In this document: positions 6,015-14,959 of the stretch, piece by piece
Position numbering within the stretch: position 1 is the stretch's first letter
Layout of the letters: each line of letters begins with the position of its first letter
Origin: Flavobacteriales bacterium UBA2426
GTDB lineage: Bacteria > Bacteroidota > Bacteroidia > Flavobacteriales_F > PHOS-HE28
NCBI GenBank assembly: GCA_002342985.1
Contig: DDRC01000249.1
Coordinates: 5,160-20,118 of the forward strand
Length of the DNA stretch: 14,959 nucleotides
Reading direction: 5' to 3'
The notes under the pieces: model-generated
Seen by the model: the letters and a program-made list of their open reading frames with translations, nothing else
The model's database searches: none
What the model was told of the DNA's origin: nothing
Made by a program: the position numbers and the translations under genes

Positions 6015-9000
6015 ATGACGGCACAACGACGCCTCCCGATCGCCCTGCGCCACGCGGGGAAATCACCCGCTCGCTTCCTGCTCCACCTGATGGCCGCCCT
6101 GGCCGCCCTCCTCTTCTGGCAGGGCGAGGCGCGGGCTACGCACGCCATGGGCGGCGAGCTCACCTACGAGTGCATCGGCACCGGCATCTACCGCGTGCGG
6201 CTCAACTTCTACCGCGACTGCAACGGCGTTGCGGCACCGACCAACTGCAGCAACGGACGCCAGTTCCGCCTGCGCAGCACGGCCTGCGGCGCCACGCTCA
6301 ACCCCTGCTTCAGCCTTGACGGCGTGGACGTGGTGACGCCGATCTGCGGGACCTCAGTGGACCGTTGCCTGAGCTCTTCGGGGCAGTACGGCATCGAGCG
6401 CTACCGCTACAGCGCCGTGGTGAACCTGAGCGCCTACGGCGCATGCGGGAGCGACTGGATCATCGACTGGGACCTCTGCTGCCGGAACAACGCCATCACC
6501 TCGCTCAACAACCCGGGCTCTCGCAACCTCTATCTCTATGCACGGCTCAACCAGACCGCTGCGGCCTGCAACAACTCGCCGCGCTACCTGAATGATCCCA
6601 CGCCCTTCGCCTGCGTGGGCCAGAGCGTGAGCTACAACCACGGCTTCAACGATGTCGACGGCGACTCGCTCTCCTTCGAGCTGGCGCCAGCCCTGGGCAG
6701 CAACGGCAGCACCATCCCTTACAACACGGGCTACTCCTTCCTGCAGCCGCTCGTCACCACCGGTGGCGCCAACGGTGTGCAGATCGACCCGGTCACGGGC
6801 ACCATCACCTTCGTGCCGAGCATCCAGCAGGTGGGCGTGGTGACGGTGCGCGTGCGCGAATGGCGCAACGGGGTGCAGATCGGCGAGTACATCCGCGACG
6901 TGCAGTTCGTGATCATCACCTGCACCAACAACCTGCCGCAGGTGAGCGGCGTGAACGGCACGGGCACCTATACCTATAGCGTATGCGCCGGCGTGCCCTT
7001 CTGCTTCACCGTGAACAGCAGCGATGCCGATGCGGGCCAGACGGTGACGATGAGCTGGAACAACGGCATTCCAGGGGCCACCTTCACCACCACCAGCGGA
7101 CCGCTGCCGGTGGGCACATTCTGCTGGACTCCGACCGCGAGCGATATCGGCCCCAACCTCTTCGCGGTGAACGTGGCCGACAATGCGTGCGTGCTCAACG
7201 GCGTGAACAACTTCGGCTACGTCGTGCAGGTGACGCCGCCCTTCACCCCGGCGAATGCGGGTCCCGACCAGAGCGTTTGCGGGACCACCGCCACCCTGGC
7301 CGGGCAGCTTCCCTGGCCGGTGCAGGGCACTTGGAGCGTGGTGAGCGGCTCGGGCACCTTCGCCAACCCGAACAGCCCGACGACGAGCGTCAGCGGGCTG
7401 GGCCTCGGCGCAAACACGTTCCGATGGACCGTGAACTACGGCACCTGCGGCACCACCAGCGACGATGTGGTGATCACCAGCTTCAATCCCGCGCAGCCGG
7501 CGGCGAACGCGGGCCCCGATCAGAGCATCTGCCTTCCCAGCACCGGTACCACGCTGGCGGCCAACAGCGCGCCTGCGCCCGCAAGCGGTGCATGGGTGCT
7601 CGTGAGCGGCACTGGCACCTTCGCCGATGCCGCCAGCCCCACCACGGCCGTCAGCGGCCTCAGCGTGGGAGCGAACGTGTTCCGCTGGACGATCACCAAT
7701 GGGCCTTGCGGCGCACCGACCAGCGACCAAGTGACCGTGTTCGTGTTCAGCAATGCGCAGCCGACGGCGAATGCAGGCCCCGACCAGCAGCTCTGCGCGC
7801 CATCGAGTTCCGCCACGCTTGCGGGGAATGCACCGATTGCGCCCGCCACGGGCTCGTGGACGGTGGTCGCCGGCACCGGCACCTTCGCCAATGCGAGCAG
7901 CCCGAGCACCGCTGTCAGCGGATTGGGCATCGGGGTGAACACCTTCCGTTGGACCATCAGCAACGGACCCTGCGTTCCGCCCACCACGCAGGATGAGGTG
8001 AGCATCGTGGTGTTCAACCCGGCGAGCCCCGCCGCGAATGCGGGCCCCAACCAGTCTGTGTGCAGCAGTTCCACCACGTTGGCGGGCAACGCACCTCTTG
8101 CTCCGGCCTCCGGGGTCTGGAGCGTGGTAAGCGGTACGGGGACCTTCACGGATGCGACGAGCCCCACCACGGGGGTCAGCGGACTCTCGTTCGGCGCCAA
8201 CGTGTTCCGGTGGACCTTGAGCAATGGCCCCTGCGCCAATGGCGTCACCAGCTCGCAGGTCACCATCACCCGTTTCGATCCCGCATTGCCGGCACCGAAC
8301 GCCGGCCCGGACCAGGATGTCTGCACCGCTACCGGCAGCTCCTTTGCCTCGGCAACGCTGGCGGCATCGGCCGTGGCCCTGCCTGCAACGGGCAGCTGGT
8401 CCATCGTGAGCGGCCCCGCAGGCGCCGTCATCACCGCTCCCGCCAGCCCGACCACCACGGTGACCAACCTGGCGGTTGGCACGCATACGCTGCGCTGGAC
8501 GGTGAGCAATGGCCCGTGCATTCCGCCCACCGCCAATGACCAGGTGGTGATCCGCGTATTCGACCGCAACGCCCCGGCGGCCAATGCAGGGCCCGACCAG
8601 AGCTTCTGCGCCCCGGTAGCCAGCGTGACCCTGGCCGCCAATGCGCCGACAGCACCCGCCAGCGGCTCCTGGACCGTGGTGAGCGGAGCCGGCACCTTCG
8701 CCGATGCCACCAACCCGGCCACCACAGTGACTGGCATGGCGCTGGGCGTGAACATCTACCGATGGTCCACCTCCAATGGACCCTGCCCGGGCAGCGCGAC
8801 GACCGACGATGTGCGGGTGACGCTCTTCGACCCTGCGGTGGCGGCGGCCGATGCGGGTGCGGACCAGAGCCTTTGCGGAGCCGGCTCCACCGTGATGGCC
8901 GCCAGCGCGGTGGCCGCTCCCGCACAGGGCATCTGGACGGTGGTGAGCGGGACCGCGACGATTGCCAATGCGAACAGCGCGACGACGGCGGTCACCGGCC

Positions 9001-12000
9001 TCGTCACAGGCAGCGTGACGCTGCGCTGGACCGTGAGCAACGGCCCTTGCGGCACCACGCAGGATGAGGTGACCATCCTGAACTACGACCCGGCCAATGC
9101 GCCGGCCAATGCCGGTCCGGACCAGGAGATCTGCGTGCCCGTGGCACCGAATGCGGTGATCATGGCGGCCAGCAACGCCACATTCCCCGCCATCGGCACC
9201 TGGAGCATCGTCAGCGGTCCGCCGGGCGCGGCCATCGCGGATGCGAACAGCCCCACCACGCAGATCGGGAATCTCGCGGTGGGCACCTATGTCTTCAGTT
9301 GGTCGGTGGACAATGGGCCCTGTCCTTCCGGCGTCACCACCGATGAGGTGACCGTGCGCGTGTTCGATTTCGGCACGCCTGCCGCGGATGCCGGCCCGGA
9401 CCAGTCGCTTTGCACCACCAACGGCACGGCCACCATGGCCGGCAGCGCCATCATTTCCCCGGCCACGGGTACCTGGACCCTGGTGAGCGGCACCGGTACC
9501 ATCACCGACCCGTCGAGCCCCATCACGTCCATCACCGGCTTGCAGGTCGGTCAGAACATCTTCCAGTGGACGGTGAGCAACGGCCCTTGCTCGGGCGTGA
9601 CCACGGATCAGATGAGCATCTTCATCTACGATCCGAACAACCCGCTCGCTGAGGCCGGTCCCGACCAATCCTTCTGCACGCCGGTGACGAGCACCGTGCT
9701 GGAAGGCAGTCCGGTGACCTTCCCCGCCCAGGGCGTTTGGAGCCAGAGCGCCGGCCCGGCCGCCACCATCGTCAGCCCCAGCAGCCCCACCTCCGCCATC
9801 ACGGGCCTTCAGGTCGGCGTGAGCGAGTTCACCTGGACGGTGACCAACGGCAATTGCCCGAACGGAATCACCAGCAGCACCATGACCATCACGCTGGCCG
9901 ACGGCGATGCGCAAGCGGCGGTGGCCGGCCCGGACCAGAGCGTATGCGGCACGTCGAGCAGCGTGGTGATGGCAGCGAATCCGCCCACCGGCGTGGCCAC
10001 GGCCAGCTGGAGCGTGGTGGCGGGCACGGCCAGCATCAGCGATGCCAGCAGCCCCACCGCGACGGTCACGGGCCTGAGCATCGGCCTGAACACGCTGCGC
10101 TGGAGCATCAACAACGGCGCATGCGGCATCACGAGCGACCTGGTCGACATCTATGTCTTCGACCCGAATAGCCCCGCGGCTGCCGCCGGTGCGGACCAGC
10201 AGTTGTGCACACCCACGACCAGCACCGTGCTCACGGGCAATACGCCGGTGTTCCCCGCCCTCGGCACCTGGACGCTGGTGAGCGGGAGCGGCACCATCGC
10301 GAACCCCAATTCGCCCACCACGGGGGTCAGCGGCCTCAGCATCGGGGCCAACGTATTCCAGTGGCAGGGGAACAACGGCGCCTGCCCGAGCCCCATCACC
10401 ACCGATCAGGTGACGGTGTTCCTGTTCGACGATGAAGCGCCCGCTGCCAATGCCGGTGCGGATATCGATGTCTGCACGCCCGCGAGCAGCGTGAGCATGG
10501 CGGCCAACACGCCCATCGGCCCTGCCGTGGGCACCTGGACCCTCACCGGTGGCGCAGGCGGAACGGTGGCCGACCCCAATGACCCCAATACGACCATCAG
10601 CGGTCTGCCCGTGGGCACCCACACCTACGCCTGGACCATCGTCAATGGCCAGTGCTCCACCACCTCGGACGAGGTCACCATCCGCGTCTTCAATGCCCTG
10701 AACCCCGTTGCGAATGCCGGCAACGACCAGCAGCTGTGCCTGCCAGCCACCAGCACCTCGCTGCAGGGAAGCAATGTGATCAGCCCGGCCACCGGCACGT
10801 GGACGCTGGTGAGCGGCAGCGGCACCATCACCAACCCGGCCAGCCCCACGAGCCTCGTGATCGGCCTGGGCACGGGCGAGAACATCTTCCGGTGGACGGT
10901 GAGCAACGGCCCCTGCGCCAACGGCATCACCACCGACCTGGTGAGCATCTTCGTGTACGACGACCAGCAGGCCGCGGCCGATGCCGGCGGTGACATCGAG
11001 ATCTGCACCCCGGCGAGCGAAGTGACGCTCTCGGGCAACGCGGCAGCGTTCCCGGCGGAGGGCTTCTGGTTCCAGGTCAGCGGCTTCGGCGCCATCACGG
11101 ACCCGAGCGATCCGGCCACGACCGTAACCGGGCTCCCGGTCGGTGAGCATGTGTTCCAATGGAACATCGCCAACGGCCCTTGCGGCACCACCGAAGATGA
11201 GGTGCGCGTACGCGTGTTCGATGCCAACAACCCGGTGGCCGATGCTGGTCCCGATCAGGAGCTGTGCACGCCGCAGACCAGCACCGTGATGGCGGGCAGC
11301 GGCCTCATCTTCCCGGCGACAGGCCAGTGGACCTTGGTGAGCGGCCAGGGCAGCATCGCCGATCCGTCATCGCCCGCCACGGCCATCACCGGCCTCGCTG
11401 TAGGCGAGAACGTGTTCGAGTGGACCGTATTCAATGGGCCCTGCGCAGCGCCCACCGTGGATCGCGTGAGCATCTTCGTATTCGATGCCGACAACGCCGC
11501 TGCGGATGCCGGCCAGGACCAGGACCTGTGCACCCCCACGAACATCACCACGCTCTTCGGCAGTGCCCCCATCTTCCCGGCCACGGGCCAGTGGACGCTG
11601 GTGAGCGGGCAGGGCACCATCACCAGCCCCGATTCGCCCACCACCACCGTCACCGACCTGGGCGTGGGTATCAACGTGTTCCGTTGGACGGTCAGTAATG
11701 GGCCCTGCGCCAATGGCCTCACGCAGGATGAGGTGACCATCTTCCTCTACGACCTGAACAATCCGAGCGCCAGCGCCGGAACCGATCAGGAGCTCTGCAC
11801 CCCGCAGACCAGCACCAACCTGCAGGGCAATACGCCCATCGTGCCGGCCTTCGGCACATGGACCCTGATCAGCGGGCAGGGCGACATCGCCGATCCCAAC
11901 GACCCGAACACCCTGGTGACCAACCTGGCCGTGGGCGAGAACGTGTTCATGTGGACCATGGACAACGGCCCCTGCGAGACCAGCGGCAGCAGCGACCTGG

Positions 12001-14923
12001 TGAGCATCTTCGTCTTCGACGCCGACAATGCCGTTGCCGATGCGGGTCCCGATCAGGAGCTGTGCACGGCGGACGTTACCACCACCACCTTGCAGGGCAG
12101 CCCCGTGACCTTCCCCGCCGTGGGCACGTGGACCCTGGTGAGCGGCACCGGCACCATCGCCAACCCGAACGACCCCAGCACGGTGGTCTTCGACCTGGCC
12201 ATCGGCGAGAGCATCTTCTCCTGGACGGTGACCAACGGGCCTTGCGCCAACGGCATCACCACGGATGCGGTGAGCGTGCAGGTATTCGATGCCAATAACC
12301 CGAACGCGAATGCCGGCAACGACCAGAGCCTGTGCACGAGCGAGGGCACCTCGGCACAGCTCAACGGCAGCCCGGTGACCTTCCCGGCCGTAGGCACCTG
12401 GACCGTGGTGTCAGGCACAGGAACCGTGACGGACCCCAACAGTCCGAGCACCACCATCACCGGCCTCGGTGTCGGCGTGATCGTGGTGGAATGGACGGTG
12501 GACAATGGCGCCTGCCCCAACGGCATCACCAGCGATCAGGCCGTGATCTCGCTGTACGATGAGAACAACCCGGTGGCGGATGCCGGGCCCGATCAGGAGC
12601 TCTGCACGCCCACCGGCGCTGCTGCGGCCACCAACCTGCAGGGCAGCGCCATCATCGCTCCCGCCATCGGGACGTGGACGCTTGTGAGCGGTACCGGAAG
12701 CATCCTCGACCCGAACGACCCGGCGAGCGCCGTAACCGGGCTGACGGTGGGTGAGCACATCTTCCAGTGGACCGTGAGCAACGGCCCGTGCGACCCGAGC
12801 CTCACCACCGACATCGTCACCATCCGTGTCTACGATGCGAACAATCCGGATGCGGAGGCGGGTCCGGACCAGCAGGTGTGCACGCCGGTGACCAGCGCCA
12901 CCATGGCGGGCAGTGCCATCACCTTCCCCGCGGTGGGAACGTGGACAGTGGTGAGCGGGAGCGGCGACATCGCCGACCTGAACGATCCGAATACCGAGAT
13001 CACCAACCTCGGCCTCGGCGTGAACGTGTTCCAATGGGAGGTCTACAACGGCTCCTGCGCGAACAGCCTCACCAGCGACCAGGTCACGATCATCCTCTTC
13101 GATGCGCAGGCGCCGCCTGCGGATGCAGGAGCCGACCAGGAGCTCTGCTTCCCCGACAACAGCGTGACGATCACGGGCAATGCACCTGTGGGCGCCGCAG
13201 TGGGCACATGGACGCTGGCAGCCGGCCAGGGCGATATCGCCGACCCGTCATCGCCGATCACCTCCGTCACCAACCTGGCCGTGGGCGAGAACATCTTCCG
13301 ATGGACCATCGCGAGCGGTACGTGCGTCACCACCGATGATGAGGTGAGCATCTTCGTCTTCGACCCAACCAATCCCCCGGCCGATGCCGGCCTCGATCAG
13401 GAGCTGTGCGTGCCGCAGGACAGCGTGTTCATGGCGGGCAGCGCGCTCATCTTCCCGGCCCAAGGCACATGGAGCGTGCTTGCCGGAGCAGGGAACCCGG
13501 TGAACCCCAACGATCCGCTCACGCTCATTGAGCAGATCGCCATCGGCGTGAACACCTATCAATGGGAGGTGTACAACGGGCCTTGCGGCAGCAGCCTCGA
13601 CCAAGTGACCATCGTGCTCTACGATGACACCACCGCAGCGGCAAACGCGGGCCCCGATCTGGAGACCTGCCTCCCCATCACCGCGATCAACCTTCAGGGC
13701 GAGCAGCCACCCGCACCGGCAGAGGGCACGTGGACGCTGATCGCCGGCACCGGCATCATCGCCGACCCCAACGATCCGAACACCCAGATCACCGGGCTCT
13801 CACAGGGCGTGAACACCTTCGTGTGGACGCTGGAATGGGACCCCTGCCCCAACAACGGCGTGCTCACGGATACGGTGAGCGTGCGCGTGTACAATCCGTC
13901 AGCGCCCTTGGCGGATGCCGGGCCCGACCAGGAGCTCTGCACACCGGTGGACCAGACCGCGATGGCGGGCAATGTGCCGGAGACGCCGGGCGTAGGCACC
14001 TGGACGCAGGTGCTCGGCGCACCCGCAGTCATCGTCAGCCCGAATGACCCGGCCACTGTGATCACCGGCCTCGGCGTGGGATCCTACCAGTTCGTCTGGG
14101 AGATCTACAACGGCCAGTGCGGATTCGGACCGCCGAGCCGCGATACCGTGCAGGTGGACATCTTCGATGGCGAAGCGGTCCCTGCTCAAGCGGGCAACGA
14201 CATCAACTGGTGCACGCCCACGAACAGCGCTGTGCTGATCGCCAACGATCCCGTGTTCCCGGCGGTCGGCACCTGGGTCTCCATCAGCGGCACCGGTACG
14301 CTCGCAGACCCCAACGACCCCAACACGGCGGTGTTCGGCCTCGGTGTGGGTGAGCATGTCTTCGAATGGACCATCGATAATGGCGCATGCGGAACCAGCA
14401 GCGACCAGATCAGCGTCTTCATCTTCGATGGCGACCAGCCCGCCGCCGATGCCGGCCCCGACCAGGAGCTGTGCACCCCTGCGACGAGCACCGCCCTGGC
14501 GGCCAACGCAGTCACCTTCCCTGGCACGGGCCAGTGGACGGTGATCGCCGGCGCCGGCTCCTTCGCGGATGATGCAAGCCCCACCACCACGGTGAGCGGG
14601 CTCTCGGTGGGCACCAACACCTTCCGGTGGACCATCAGCAACGGCCCCTGCGAGGGCAGTTCGGACGAGGTGACCATCACCGTGTTCGATGCCAGTCAGC
14701 CTGCAGCCAATGCGGGACCCGACAAGCAGCTGTGCACGCCCGTCACCAGCACCGGGCTCAGCGGCAGCGCAGTCACCTTCCCGGCCACCGGCACGTGGGT
14801 GTTCGTGAGCGGCACCGGCACGCTGAGCGACCCGAACGATCCCAATGCCACCCTGAGCGGTCTCGGCGTGGGGACCATCGTGCTGCAGTGGGTGGTGGAC
14901 AATGGGCCCTGCGGAATCACCAC
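6015..14923 (+). CDS. Giant secreted repeat protein (gliding-motility/adhesin-like), 3' end missing
   Basis: The frame is open for 2,969 codons with no stop before adapter sequence begins at 14924. ATG 6015 is the first start after an in-frame TGA at 5919. A later ATG at 6090 would give a shorter signal peptide. Residues 1-41 form a signal peptide: basic start, FLLHLMAALAALLFW core, ARA cleavage before T42. Residues 42-200 form a Cys-rich domain opening HAMGGELTYECIG and including LNFYRDCNG and DLCCRNNAI, hallmarks of Bacteroidota surface proteins that usually end in a gliding-motility/type IX C-terminal domain. Residues about 210-300 (DVDGDSLSFEL, IDPVTGTITFVPS) and 305-408 are Ig/cadherin-like segments. 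From residue 413 there are 29 tandem repeats of about 89 residues, each with two invariant Cys. An extended extracellular adhesin, filament or matrix protein is likely. By eye only two Lys (K16, K2904) occur in the whole translated part. The divergent subtilase might process it; that is inference. Confidence 0.9.
7251..14921 (+). repeat. 29 tandem Ig/PKD-like repeats, about 89 residues (266 bp) each, last one cut
   Basis: Each unit runs A-[ND]-A-G-P-D-Q-x-x-C, then a T/S/V-rich strand, P-A-x-G-T-W-T-x-V-S-G-x-G-T, D-P-[NS]-[DS]-P-x-T, V-x-G-L-x-V-G-x-N-x-F-x-W-T and N-G-P-C, and ends in a V-x-[FY]-D-A-x-x-P linker. Unit starts: 7251, 7503, 7767, 8034, 8295, 8580, 8847, 9105, 9384, 9648, 9918, 10179, 10446, 10710, 10977, 11238, 11502, 11769, 12036, 12306, 12576, 12852, 13119, 13380, 13641, 13911, 14184, 14445 and 14706. 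Spacing is 252-285 bp, always a multiple of three. The two Cys per unit (after DQxx and in NGPC) occur in all 29 and probably form one disulfide per domain. Units 1-12 favour S-P-T-T loops and N-A-G-P-D-Q-S. From unit 13 the N-D-P loop, and from unit 16 the Q-E-L-C opening, become common. Confidence 0.92.
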
Positions 14924-14959
14924 CTGTCTCTTATACACATCTCCGAGCCCACGAGACCG
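14924..14959. other. Untrimmed Illumina Nextera adapter at contig end (artefact)
   Basis: CTGTCTCTTATACACATCT at 14924-14942 is the Tn5 mosaic end used in Nextera libraries. It is followed directly by CCGAGCCCACGAGAC (14943-14957), the Nextera read-2 adapter stem, and two bases that would begin the i7 index. This is library sequence, not genome. It explains the abrupt change in base composition and the artefactual peptide start MYKRQ on the minus strand at 14938. The genomic sequence ends at about 14923; one base is ambiguous because the gene could also supply a C there. Confidence 0.97.

Noticed and set aside
5560..6066. Minus-strand frame (168 codons) and overlapping small frames in the intergenic gap
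   Set aside because: They have Arg/Ser/Cys-rich composition and no family resemblance. One overlaps the start of the giant gene and several overlap each other on both strands.
7520..8755. Series of minus-strand open frames across the repeats (7520-8755, 10625-11230, 12053-12529 and others)
   Set aside because: They are fragments of a single antisense frame that recur with the repeat period, have no domain of their own, and are broken by stops wherever the sense unit varies.
6354..11159. Minus-strand 1,601-codon open frame as a real gene
   Set aside because: The opposite strand encodes a signal peptide, Bacteroidota-type motifs and 29 in-phase repeats with conserved Cys. The antisense product shows only a low-complexity echo of that repeat, with no export signal or domain.
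7251..14921. CRISPR array or phage tail-fibre repeat
   Set aside because: Units are about 266 bp, coding and diverged, in phase with one protein. There are no short direct repeats with unique spacers and no phage genes nearby.
14924..14942. Transposon end (Tn5 mosaic end) as a natural mobile element
   Set aside because: It is followed directly by the Nextera read-2 adapter stem, so it comes from library preparation.

Overview
The window is most likely a contig end from a GC-rich member of the Bacteroidota, probably Flavobacteriales-like. This rests on gene content: a BlaI/M56 pair whose sensor ends in a TonB-type C-terminal domain, a lipoprotein subtilase, and a giant secreted repeat protein whose N-terminus resembles gliding-motility/type IX-secreted surface proteins. 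Promoter-like sites fit the Bacteroidota TAnnTTTG (-7) pattern rather than the E. coli one. The taxonomic placement is inference. The last 36 bases are Nextera sequencing adapter, not genomic DNA.

Layout. 1-296 (+) is the 3' end of a coiled-coil gene. It converges on a minus-strand cluster, with a strong hairpin at 310-348 between them. Read in transcription order, the cluster is blaI-like repressor (3854-3489), M56/TonB-C membrane sensor (3492-2353, sharing an ATGA with blaI), tandem UspA protein (2289-1450) and a Trp-rich secreted protein with a Pro/Lys/Arg tail (1406-372). Gaps are -4, 63 and 43 bp, so one operon is likely. An AT-rich promoter at 3860-3892 contains a perfect ACTAA-4-TTAGT palindrome, the probable BlaI operator, and sits so close to the ATG that the transcript may be leaderless. 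Upstream lies a separate minus-strand subtilase lipoprotein (5548-4001), followed by a 24-bp GC palindrome that may terminate it.

A 466-bp stretch without a convincing gene separates the subtilase from the divergent giant gene, which starts at 6015 (+) and runs off the end: at least 2,969 codons with no stop. It encodes a signal peptide, a Cys-rich N-terminal domain, two Ig/cadherin-like segments and 29 tandem repeats of about 89 residues (28 complete). Each repeat carries two invariant cysteines. By eye the translated part has only two lysines. The C-terminus, where a type IX sorting domain or membrane anchor would be expected, is missing.

The long open frames antisense to the giant gene, including one of 1,601 codons, are judged to be shadows. 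I see no RNA genes, CRISPR arrays, insertion sequences or phage genes. The most unusual item is the giant lysine-depleted, disulfide-patterned repeat protein. The Trp-rich secreted protein in the BlaI/M56 operon is second.
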